From positions 1 to 64,000 of the forward strand of contig CAZJHX010000035.1 of assembly GCA_964545715.1 (NCBI GenBank): 64,000 nt of DNA. Direction: 5' to 3'. Shown here in pieces: positions 36,382 through 44,427 of the stretch. Made by a program: the position numbers and the translations under genes. Origin of the DNA: CAZJHX01 sp964545715 (GTDB lineage Bacteria; Myxococcota_A; UBA9042; GCA-2863065). The notes beneath the pieces were generated by a model, which was not told where the DNA came from, ran no database searches, and saw only the letters and a program-made list of their open reading frames with translations. Numbering within the stretch: the first letter of the stretch is position 1; each line of letters starts with the position of its first letter.

Positions 36382-37023
36382 GTGAACTCGGTGCCTGCTA
36401 CAAACCAGAAAAAGGCACAGGGCGAAGAGTCTAGAAAGAGACTCCTCGAGGCGGCTGCTGATCTCGTCGGCACGGGCGGGTATTCGCGCACGAGCGTCGA
36501 CGCCATCGCTAAGCACGCCGGCGTGGTCAAGAGCGCCCTGTACTGGCATTTCGGCAGCAAGAACGGCCTGCTCATGGCCGCTCTGGAGCACTACACGTCC
36601 GACTGGGTCAGCAACGTCAAGGCGGCCGTGGACCCGGCAAAGGACCCCATCCAGCGGCTGGATCTGCTGCTCGCTCACGTGCGCGATCTCATCTTGCACA
36701 ACCCGCTCAGCCGACGGATGGTGTTTTCTCTGCTGCTGGAGCGCGGACAGCACGACCCGGAGTGCCGGCGCGTGATCGCGGACCTGTTCACGGCCATGCG
36801 GGACGCGCTGAACAAGGGCTTCTCGGGGGTGCTTCCAACGGTGTCGGAAGAGCGCCTGACCATCATCACCGACAACCTGGTCGCGCAGCTGGATGGGCTC
36901 TTTCTGCGGCACATCGCCGAGCCCAACGATCAGCGGCTGGACGATCAGCTGGCGGAGGTGCGCCGCACCGTGATCATCCGCCTGGGTCACGAGATCCAGA
37001 AGAGCCTGCGCAACAAGTCGTAG
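36382..37023 (+). CDS. TetR family transcriptional regulator
   Basis: 213 residues from GTG 36382 (AAGGA upstream). Residues about 17-62 form the TetR helix-turn-helix: RKRLLEAAADLVGTGGYSRTSVDAIAKHAGV (in parts) ending KSALYWHFGSKNGLL, the recognition helix and the usual Y-x-H-F-G-S-K-x-x-L. The C-terminal ligand domain is helical and unlike any I can name. An inverted repeat 43 bp upstream is a likely autoregulatory site. Targets are not evident; the next gene is 78 bp downstream on the same strand. Confidence 0.92.
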   Translation: MNSVPATNQKKAQGEESRKRLLEAAADLVGTGGYSRTSVDAIAKHAGVVKSALYWHFGSKNGLLMAALEHYTSDWVSNVKAAVDPAKDPIQRLDLLLAHVRDLILHNPLSRRMVFSLLLERGQHDPECRRVIADLFTAMRDALNKGFSGVLPTVSEERLTIITDNLVAQLDGLFLRHIAEPNDQRLDDQLAEVRRTVIIRLGHEIQKSLRNKS

Positions 37024-37101
37024 CATTGTGCGCCTTCCGCGGATAATCATCCGCGCGGAATACGGATAGACGAAGACAGTCGCGGCAGCCATGCTGCACT
37101 C

Positions 37102-38556
37102 ATGAGATACGCACTCCTCGTCGCGCTCCTCGCCGCTTGCATCGGTTGTCAGCACTCCGCCGCACCCGGTACGCCGCTGCCGGTCACCACACCGCAGCCG
37201 GTCGACCCGGTTGTTGAGACGCCGCCCGCGGACAGCCCACGACTTGTCCGCTTGTGGTGGCGCGAGCTGCCGTCACTGACCCACGGGCCCGGCATGTTTC
37301 AACAGTCGCCCAATCAGGCGCTGCTCATGCGCAGCTCGGTGTGGAGCGGGTCGGAGATGATGCGGGCGACGGACGGCGCGCGGGCGTTTGATGCGCCGAT
37401 CGCGGCGCCGTACAGCATCGATCGCGGCTGGCATACCCAGGTGGCCATACAAAACGACGACGAGGGTGGCGAGGACGTCGTCGTCACCACGCTGCTGACG
37501 CACAATCCCCTGCAGCAGTATCCGCTGCAGGCCGCGCCAGAGGCCTACTTCAACCTGGGCTCCACGGCGGTGATTAGCGCGGACGCCGCGATCGTCTCGA
37601 CGCTGACGTGCCTGCGCGGCGCCGATCAGGGCGACTCGATGGCCGTCGTCCGGTCCTGGCAGACCCAGACAGGGGAGCCCGGACCCGCTGTCGAGCTGGA
37701 CGGCGCCTGCGCCGCATGGGGCATCTCGCGAGAGCCGCAGCTGATCCCGACGCCCAGCGGAGGGACGGTGCTGATCACGGACCAGGCCGTTCACCACGTG
37801 CAGCTGGCCTCCGGCGACGTCCACACGCTGGCGTTGGGCGACACGTTCGGCGGCTACAACGGGCGGCCGCTGGGCGCCATGTCCGTCGACCCGACCGGGA
37901 CGATGGTGGCGCTGGTCACCTTTGGCGCAGCGCCTGACCACGGGGTGCTGCATGTCTTATCGTTGCCGTCGCTGGACCGGCTCGCCACGATCTCAGCGCG
38001 CGTCTCGGGCATCAACCAGCGCACGTACATGCCCGGCGAGGCGTCTCCTATCGCGTGGTCGGGCGACGGCCGCATGGCTCACGTCGGACCGGACGGGCGC
38101 ATGGTGCTTCGCGATGTCGACAGCTTTTCGGTAATCGATGTCCTGGACACGCCGGTGCCTACCACCGAGCAGAACGCCTTCATGGACGGCGCCAACGCCC
38201 CTGTCGCCGCCACCTTCTTCAACGGCGGTGAGCTGGCCGTCTCGTACGAGCAGGGCGTCGCGCTGTGGGGGACCGCCGAGGTCGCTTTGCCGAGCGCGCC
38301 GCACCACCTGCACGTGCTGCTGGATGGCCCCGAAACGCTGGAGGTCGGCCAGACCGGAAACTGGATCGCCACACACCTGGGCGGCGACCAGCTGCACTCC
38401 CACCAGTTCTTTGTGGACGGCGAGCCGTTTACCGAGCCGTTGATGCGGCGTGACGGCGACTGGACCCCGACCCAGCAAGGCACATTCGAGATCGTAGTCG
38501 TCGTCGAGGACGGCCTGGATACGGGCGTCGCGGTCGCGCAGGTGACTGTTTTGTAA
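37102..38556 (+). CDS. Propeller-type lipoprotein of unknown function
   Basis: 484 residues. Lipobox AACIGCQ (Cys16), a Pro/Thr linker, then a domain of repeated strand quartets that reads like a 6-7-bladed propeller (LGDTFGGYNGRPLGAMSVDPTGTMVALVTFG and similar, in parts; ISARVSGINQ; GRMVLRDVDSFSVID). The last 75 residues look like an Ig/PKD-type domain with a closing W-x-P-x-x-x-G-x-F-x-I-V-V-V-V pattern. No catalytic motif is seen. A binding or structural role at the outer membrane is likely. Confidence 0.68.
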   Translation: MRYALLVALLAACIGCQHSAAPGTPLPVTTPQPVDPVVETPPADSPRLVRLWWRELPSLTHGPGMFQQSPNQALLMRSSVWSGSEMMRATDGARAFDAPIAAPYSIDRGWHTQVAIQNDDEGGEDVVVTTLLTHNPLQQYPLQAAPEAYFNLGSTAVISADAAIVSTLTCLRGADQGDSMAVVRSWQTQTGEPGPAVELDGACAAWGISREPQLIPTPSGGTVLITDQAVHHVQLASGDVHTLALGDTFGGYNGRPLGAMSVDPTGTMVALVTFGAAPDHGVLHVLSLPSLDRLATISARVSGINQRTYMPGEASPIAWSGDGRMAHVGPDGRMVLRDVDSFSVIDVLDTPVPTTEQNAFMDGANAPVAATFFNGGELAVSYEQGVALWGTAEVALPSAPHHLHVLLDGPETLEVGQTGNWIATHLGGDQLHSHQFFVDGEPFTEPLMRRDGDWTPTQQGTFEIVVVVEDGLDTGVAVAQVTVL

Positions 38557-38631
38557 CAAGTTTCGCTTGCTATATCGGCCGTTTGGCCTTACCACCACTG
38601 AGACACGGGTGGCTCACATACCCCCAGGAAC

Positions 38632-41520
38632 ATGATTAGCTACCGCTCCGACCTGCTGTGCGCGCTGTTGATTGGCGCAATGGTGGTGGCCTGCACCGAG
38701 TCCACCGAAACCCCGACTCCCATCGCGGATGCCGGTCCGACGCCTCAGGGCGACGGCGAGACCCCTACGCCCGACGATGGCGCGCCGCCGCCGGACGATG
38801 GACCGGCGCCGGACGTGCAGACGCAGACGTGCGAGGCCTCGCAGGGCAAAGCGCCCGTCGCGCACGCCGTGACGCTGCCGCTGGGCGAGACGCTCTTCTT
38901 CGACGGGGACGACTATCTGGCGTTCTGGGGCGAGGACTTTGACTGTCCTGTGACTGTCGAGAAGCGGCCCGGCAAGGGCCAGGCGCAGATCACCGGCGGC
39001 GGCTCCCGGCTCACGCCCGACGCGCCGGGCACGTGGCAGCTGACGCGCGGCCACACCGACGTGACCGTGGAGGTGACGGCGACGCCCATCGGCTCGGACA
39101 ACTTCCTCAACTACAACTACACGCCCGTGACGCCGCTGGCCCTGGTCGGCGCGGATACGCTATACGCGGCCTGTCCTACGTCCAACGCGGTGCAGGTGCT
39201 GACGCTCGGCGACGACGGCGCCACGGCCAAGGCCCTCATTCCCACCGGCGGCTGGCCCACCAGCGTGGTCGAGTGGCCGGGATCCGGCTATGTGCTGGTC
39301 GCCCAGACCGCCCGTGACAGCCTGGGCTTCCTGGACATGGAGACGGGCGCGCTGACGGACGCGATCGAGGTCGGCAACGAGCCGGCGGGCATCGTGGTCG
39401 ACGGCGACACGGCGTACGTGACGGCCAGCGGCGCCAACACCGTTGTGCGTGTCGATCTGACGACGCGCGAGGTCACCGGCACGCTGTCCGTGGGCGACGA
39501 CCCGCGGGCGCTGGTGCTGGACACCGCCGGCAAGCGGCTGTTCGTGGCGTCGCTGATGAGCTCCAACGACCACCGGCGCGGCCTGCTGGAGTCGGAGCCG
39601 GTCCCCAACGAGTGGCAGAAAGACATCGCGGTCATCGACACCGACAGCTTTGAGCTGATCGGCTACGTGCCCGAGGTCGGGACGATGATTCGCGGGATCT
39701 GGACCGACGGCGCCCGGCTCATCGCGGCGGTCACGCACAGCAACAACGACACGGCGACTATCGACAAGGACGCCAAGCCGCACAGCCACGCGCTGGCTGT
39801 TGTGACAATCGGCGACGGTGGGCCGGAGGCATGGGCTGTCGAGGATATCGATCTGGACTACCGCGAGGGCTCGCCCGGACCGGCGGCCAGCCCATTCACC
39901 ATCGCCATGACGCCCGACGGCGACCAATTGTTGGTGACGCTGTCGGCGGGCCAGGCGATTCTTGCGCTGGATCCGGACACCCTGGCCGAGATCGCGCGCT
40001 ATCCGGTGGGCAACGACCCGCGCGGCATGGTCTTTACCGCCGGGCGGGTGTGGACGACGCCGTGGCTGGACAACCAGGTGCAGGGCGTGGCGGTGCCGAT
40101 CGTGCCGGGCGCGCTCGTCGACATCGCCTCCGCCTCGATCGGCGCCGATCCGATGCTGCCGTCCATCCGCCAGGGCCAGCGCATGTTCAATGACGCCGCC
40201 TTCTCGTTTCACAACGACTTCAGCTGCAACAACTGCCACATCGACGGGCTGACCGACGGGCTGGTCTGGGATCTGCTGGTCGACGGCAACGTCAACACGC
40301 TGGCCTTCCGCAATGTGGCGGGCACCAACCCGTTCTTGTGGGGCGCACAGCTGCCGACGTTGTTCGATTTCAGCCGCGAGGTGCTCAAGCTGGTCGGTGC
40401 AGAGGCAAGCGGCGAGCAGATGGAGCTGCTGACCCTCTACATGCAGTCGATCACGGCGCCGCCCAACCCGTACGCGCTGCCGGGCGGTCGCTTTACTGAA
40501 GAGGCCGAGAAGGGGCGCGTGATCTTCGACACCTCCGTGGCCAACGGGGGCGCGGCGTGCATCAACTGTCACTCGGGGCCGCTCTACACGAACCAGCAGC
40601 AGGTGCAGGGCAAGACGCCGGACATGCTGACCGATGTGCCGGCGCTGATCGGGATCTACGACACCGCGCCGTATGGCCGGCAGGGGCAGTGGCGCACCCT
40701 GGAAGAGATGGTCGCGTTTGCAGCGCAGTTCACGGGCGCGGAGCTCCCGGCGGAGGACCTCAAGGCGCTGACGGCGTTTGTGCGCCAGATCCCGGGCGAT
40801 GCGCTGTACCTGAACTCGGCGCGTCCGCTGAACCAGAGCGACCACGTTTGGAATGAAACACCCGTGGAGTTGACCTTCTCGCAGGTCTTGTCGCCGGGGC
40901 AGGCCGACGGCTTTGTGATCGAGCGGCTGGCCGACGAGGGCGCCGCGGAGTTGGTGGCCGGTTCATGGAGCACGTCCGGGCGCGTGGCGCGCTTCGAGGG
41001 CGAGGCGCCGCTGGAGCTCGAGACCGACTATCGCATTACGATCACCGCGGGTCTGACGGCCTCGCTCGGCCAGACTTTGTACCTGGACACGATCGTAGAG
41101 TTTACGACCGGCGCGGTGCCTGAGCTCGACGTGTCCGGCAGCTGGCTGGCGACCGCGCTGCTGGAAGGCAGTCCGGTTGGCGCGCTCATCGGCGATGTCG
41201 GCAACCCGTCGGCGATCATGTCCTTTTTGCAGTCTGCGGGCGGCAACCTGACAGGCGTGCTGCAGTCCGAGATCGACGGGGCGACGCTGGACCACGTCGA
41301 GGGCGTGACTAGCGCTACGACCGTCGTGCTGGAGCCCTTCCTGTTCGGCACCCCGTTTGGCGACATCATGGTGGACACCGCCGACTTCGAGATGGTGGAC
41401 GAGGACGGGGACGGCTGGGCGGAATCGGGTGTGGGGAAGGTCAGCGCGATCGGCTTTACGATCGACATGACGATGAAGCGGGTCAGCTATCCGGACGGGG
41501 TCGATATCCTCGTCCCGTGA
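38632..41520 (+). CDS. Lipoprotein with YVTN propeller and di-haem cytochrome c peroxidase (MauG)-like domain
   Basis: 962 residues. Lipobox MVVACT (Cys21), a Thr/Pro/Asp linker, a beta-sandwich (about 65-150), then a YVTN-type seven-bladed propeller (about 165-500; ADTLYAACPTSNAVQVL, GDTAYVTASGANTVVRVDL). A di-haem region has CNNCH (532-536) and CINCH (643-647), spaced as in bacterial cytochrome c peroxidase/MauG proteins. After it comes an Ig-like domain (about 755-860) and a final lipocalin-like stretch. The usual peroxidase function is H2O2 reduction or protein oxidation. Fusion to YVTN is known in Gram-negative surface proteins. Start codon has no clear ribosome site. Confidence 0.82.
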   Translation: MISYRSDLLCALLIGAMVVACTESTETPTPIADAGPTPQGDGETPTPDDGAPPPDDGPAPDVQTQTCEASQGKAPVAHAVTLPLGETLFFDGDDYLAFWGEDFDCPVTVEKRPGKGQAQITGGGSRLTPDAPGTWQLTRGHTDVTVEVTATPIGSDNFLNYNYTPVTPLALVGADTLYAACPTSNAVQVLTLGDDGATAKALIPTGGWPTSVVEWPGSGYVLVAQTARDSLGFLDMETGALTDAIEVGNEPAGIVVDGDTAYVTASGANTVVRVDLTTREVTGTLSVGDDPRALVLDTAGKRLFVASLMSSNDHRRGLLESEPVPNEWQKDIAVIDTDSFELIGYVPEVGTMIRGIWTDGARLIAAVTHSNNDTATIDKDAKPHSHALAVVTIGDGGPEAWAVEDIDLDYREGSPGPAASPFTIAMTPDGDQLLVTLSAGQAILALDPDTLAEIARYPVGNDPRGMVFTAGRVWTTPWLDNQVQGVAVPIVPGALVDIASASIGADPMLPSIRQGQRMFNDAAFSFHNDFSCNNCHIDGLTDGLVWDLLVDGNVNTLAFRNVAGTNPFLWGAQLPTLFDFSREVLKLVGAEASGEQMELLTLYMQSITAPPNPYALPGGRFTEEAEKGRVIFDTSVANGGAACINCHSGPLYTNQQQVQGKTPDMLTDVPALIGIYDTAPYGRQGQWRTLEEMVAFAAQFTGAELPAEDLKALTAFVRQIPGDALYLNSARPLNQSDHVWNETPVELTFSQVLSPGQADGFVIERLADEGAAELVAGSWSTSGRVARFEGEAPLELETDYRITITAGLTASLGQTLYLDTIVEFTTGAVPELDVSGSWLATALLEGSPVGALIGDVGNPSAIMSFLQSAGGNLTGVLQSEIDGATLDHVEGVTSATTVVLEPFLFGTPFGDIMVDTADFEMVDEDGDGWAESGVGKVSAIGFTIDMTMKRVSYPDGVDILVP

Positions 41521-41526
41521 GCGGGC

Positions 41527-41976
41527 TTATTTGACGACGCCGCTCAGCTGCCACTGCAGCGCATAGATGCGTTTGTAGGCATGCCGGAGCATGGCCACGC
41601 ATACGGCCGGATGCTCCAGCAGGACCTCGTCCAGGCCGTCGCGGTCCAGCGTTAGAAACTTACAGTCTTGAGTCGCGATCACCGTGGCTGAGCGCGGCTC
41701 ACCTGTGAGCAGCGCCATCTCGCCAAACACGTCCGTCGGGGTCAGGTTGCCGATCACATGCGCGTCGGGCGTCGTGTGCCGGTTTACGACCTTGCACTCC
41801 CCGTGGAGCAGGATGTAGAGGCGATTGCCGTCGGCGCCTTCCAGCACGACGACGTCTCCGTCCGTGGCCTCCATGACCCGCAGGGCCGGGCGCAGCACCT
41901 CGAGCTCGAGGTCGGTCAGCGGCTCGAAGATGTCGATGGCGCGAAGCGTGGAGAGATTGAAGGATTCGGTGACCAT
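41527..41976 (-). CDS. Single cyclic-nucleotide-binding domain protein
   Basis: 149 residues forming one cNMP-binding fold: IFEPLTDLELEVLRPAL (first helix), DVVVLEGADGNRLYILLHGECKV, and the phosphate-binding cassette FGEMALLTGEPRSATVIA with its Glu and Arg, the residues that hold cAMP or cGMP. No DNA-binding or enzyme domain is attached, so it probably regulates a partner. The start ATG 41976 is taken because the domain begins directly after. The neighbouring Ser/Thr kinase gene is divergent, 135 bp away. Confidence 0.85.
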   Translation of the reverse strand: MVTESFNLSTLRAIDIFEPLTDLELEVLRPALRVMEATDGDVVVLEGADGNRLYILLHGECKVVNRHTTPDAHVIGNLTPTDVFGEMALLTGEPRSATVIATQDCKFLTLDRDGLDEVLLEHPAVCVAMLRHAYKRIYALQWQLSGVVK

Positions 41977-42111
41977 GCGCCTGATTAAAGGCGCCGCGTG
42001 GCCGTCGGTCAAGCGACGGCGGCCAAGGGTCCGCCAGAACATTCATCAGTTTGCGTGGTTCGGGGTCCCGGCGTGTCCAACAGGTACATGCAACCAACCC
42101 GAGGAGACATC

Positions 42112-43170
42112 ATGAGCGCGCAATGCACAGGATCGGCACACCGAAGCCCAGCTCGGACAATAGGCCGCTACACCATCGAGCGCGAGCTTGGACGCGGTGG
42201 CTTTGCCGTGGTCTATGCTGCCCGCGCCCCTGGAGGCCGGCGGGTTGCAGTGAAGCTGGCGCGCCACACCGATCCGGACGCGCGCAAGCTGTTCATGCGC
42301 GAGATAAAGATAATGCGGCTTCTGCCCCGCAATCCACACGTCGTCGCGTATCTGGGGCATGGCGTCACCGCGTCCGGCCGGCCCTATCTGGTGATGGAGT
42401 ACGTTGACGGCATCACCCTGGCCGAGCTGATTCAGCGCGGGGTCACAATGACCGAGCGCCAGGCCTGCCGAATCGTCTTGCAGCTGTGCGAGGCGCTGAC
42501 GGCGCTGCACGCCTTGGGTGGCGCGCACCGCGACATCCAGCCAAAGAACGTCCTGATCTCCCGCGGCGGCGGCACCGTAAAGCTCTTTGATTTCGGCTTA
42601 GTCCGGGATGACCATGGCCTCGTTGAGTACATGGAAGGCGACGGTCAGGTCGACGGTCGGGAGTTTTCGTCGCCCTTGAGTGACGACCTCCTGGTCGGCA
42701 CCCCCAACTATCTGGCGATCGAGCAGATTCTGGAGGCCGTCGACCCACAGAGTCAGGCGCGTAGCGGCACGGCCACCGACGTGCACGGTCTGGCGCTGCT
42801 CATGTACGTCATGCTGAGCGGCCGGCGGCCATGGCCGTTCAGAGTACGGGCCGGCGCCAACACCGAGCACGCGCTGCGCGCCTATTTCAAGTGGCGTCTG
42901 ACGTGCGATCCACGCGCGCTGGTCCGGCCTGAGGGCTGCAGCCCGGCGCTGTGGTCCATTGTTCAGTTGGCGCTTCAGTCCAACCCCCGGCGTCGTCCGG
43001 CCGACGCGCCGGCGTTTGGTGATCACATCCGGCGCTACCTGCGTACCGGGCTGCCGTGTGAGCCGAGCCCGGCGGACACCATTCAGGCGCCCATGCGGTT
43101 TGTTGTCCGCCGCACCCGCACCTGGCCGCGCTTGGGCGCGGTGCTGGCGGCTGCGATGATGATCTTGTGA
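42112..43170 (+). CDS. Hanks-type Ser/Thr protein kinase with altered catalytic loop
   Basis: 352 residues; GAGGAG lies 6 bases before ATG. Kinase marks: LGRGGFAVVY (Gly-rich loop), VAVK with Lys48, Glu64 in the C-helix, HRDIQPKN (139-146) and DFG (160-162). In the catalytic loop the normally invariant Lys after HRDx is replaced by Gln143 (HRDxKxxN becomes HRDxQxxN). That Lys stabilises the transferred phosphate, so activity may be weak or lost. The C-terminus ends in about 12 hydrophobic residues (LGAVLAAAMMIL), perhaps a truncated membrane anchor. The neighbouring convergent kinase has a complete helix. Confidence 0.87.
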   Translation: MSAQCTGSAHRSPARTIGRYTIERELGRGGFAVVYAARAPGGRRVAVKLARHTDPDARKLFMREIKIMRLLPRNPHVVAYLGHGVTASGRPYLVMEYVDGITLAELIQRGVTMTERQACRIVLQLCEALTALHALGGAHRDIQPKNVLISRGGGTVKLFDFGLVRDDHGLVEYMEGDGQVDGREFSSPLSDDLLVGTPNYLAIEQILEAVDPQSQARSGTATDVHGLALLMYVMLSGRRPWPFRVRAGANTEHALRAYFKWRLTCDPRALVRPEGCSPALWSIVQLALQSNPRRRPADAPAFGDHIRRYLRTGLPCEPSPADTIQAPMRFVVRRTRTWPRLGAVLAAAMMIL

Positions 43171-43174
43171 CGGC

Positions 43175-44299
43175 TCAGGTCAGAAGAAAATAGGCGCCGA
43201 CCGCGCTACCGATGACCAGCAGGCCGACCAGGGCGCCCTTCCAGAAGCCGGACTTTCGCTCGCCGTAGGAGATGATGTCGGTGTGCTGGATCAGCGACGG
43301 GTGCCGCCCCATGCGCAGCATGCCCGAGATCGTGAACGGCGCTTTTGTGTCGCTGAGCTGCTGAAACAGCTCGTCGCTGCGATAGGCCTCCAGCCCGTGG
43401 CGCATGGCCGTCGCGTCCTGTTGGCGCTGCTCGGGATCCGCGCTCAACGCCTTGGAGAGCACGCGCCACAGTGATTGGTCGATCTCCGGGGGCGCCTCCA
43501 GACCGGACGTGTCCAGCTTTCGGCGCGCCTCCAGGTAGGCCCGCGCCTGCACCTGATACTCGTCCATCGTGCCCGCCTCGGGGCGGAAGGGCCACAGCCG
43601 CCGCCCGGTCAGCAGCCGATAGAAGATCACCGCCACCGCAAAGACGTCGGCCGGGGGACCGCGGCGGATGTTCTTGGCGCTCTTGGCCTGCGCGTCGTCG
43701 ATCTGCTCGGGCGCGACGTACTCCGGCGTACCTGTCAGCAGGCCGATATCCAGCTCGTCCACGAACTCGCGGCCCGGCAGGTACTGCTTGGTCTCCATGG
43801 TCTTGAACAGCCCGCGCGAGTCGCGGACCATGCCGAAATCCAGCAGCTTGGCCGTGTGGTCGCCGCGCGTGAGCATGATGTTGGCGGGCTTGATGTCGCC
43901 GTGGCTGAGCCCCAGGACGTGCAGTACGGACAGCGCGTCACACACCTGCATCATCAACTGAACGGCTGCCGGCTCCTCAAGACGTCGGCCGCTGGCCAGG
44001 AGATGCTCCAGGTTGAGGCCGTCGACCAGCTCCATCGCGACGAACGGCCGCCCATCGCGCAACGTCCCGTGGCCCTGATAGCCCGCGATGTTTTCGTGCT
44101 GCGGCAGCGATCGGAGCAGCTTTATCTCGCGCTCGAACCGCGGAATCGTCTGCTCGTGTTCGCTGGTCGGGACCTTGATCGCCACGGGCTTGCCCGCCGG
44201 CGAGACGCCTTCGTAAATGACCGCGAATGCGCCTTCAGCGACGCGTTCTTTGAGCTGCCACCCCGCGGGGAGCTCGATCGCTTCTTGCTCAGTCCCCAT
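43175..44299 (-). CDS. Hanks-type Ser/Thr protein kinase, C-terminal membrane anchor
   Basis: 374 residues. Gly-rich loop VAEGAFAVIYEG, Lys42 in AIKV, Glu58, catalytic loop HGDIKPAN (133-140) and DFG (154-156). The Arg of HRD is Gly, so it is a non-RD kinase not controlled by the usual activation-loop phosphate contact. A juxtamembrane region leads to one C-terminal membrane helix (GALVGLLVIGSAVGAYFLLT). No extracellular sensor follows. TACATT lies 8 bases before ATG 44299. It ends 4 bp from the convergent kinase gene, and the two kinase domains are similar enough to be paralogues. Confidence 0.9.
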   Translation of the reverse strand: MGTEQEAIELPAGWQLKERVAEGAFAVIYEGVSPAGKPVAIKVPTSEHEQTIPRFEREIKLLRSLPQHENIAGYQGHGTLRDGRPFVAMELVDGLNLEHLLASGRRLEEPAAVQLMMQVCDALSVLHVLGLSHGDIKPANIMLTRGDHTAKLLDFGMVRDSRGLFKTMETKQYLPGREFVDELDIGLLTGTPEYVAPEQIDDAQAKSAKNIRRGPPADVFAVAVIFYRLLTGRRLWPFRPEAGTMDEYQVQARAYLEARRKLDTSGLEAPPEIDQSLWRVLSKALSADPEQRQQDATAMRHGLEAYRSDELFQQLSDTKAPFTISGMLRMGRHPSLIQHTDIISYGERKSGFWKGALVGLLVIGSAVGAYFLLT

Positions 44300-44427
44300 C
44301 GGCCCATAATGTACCACGACGGGCCAAAACCACATTTTCGTTCCAAAAAGTCTCAGGTTTCAGTTCCAAGACGCCGATACGCACACAGGGACACAGCGTC
44401 CGCGGCACTGTTTCGACTCGGGGGAGA

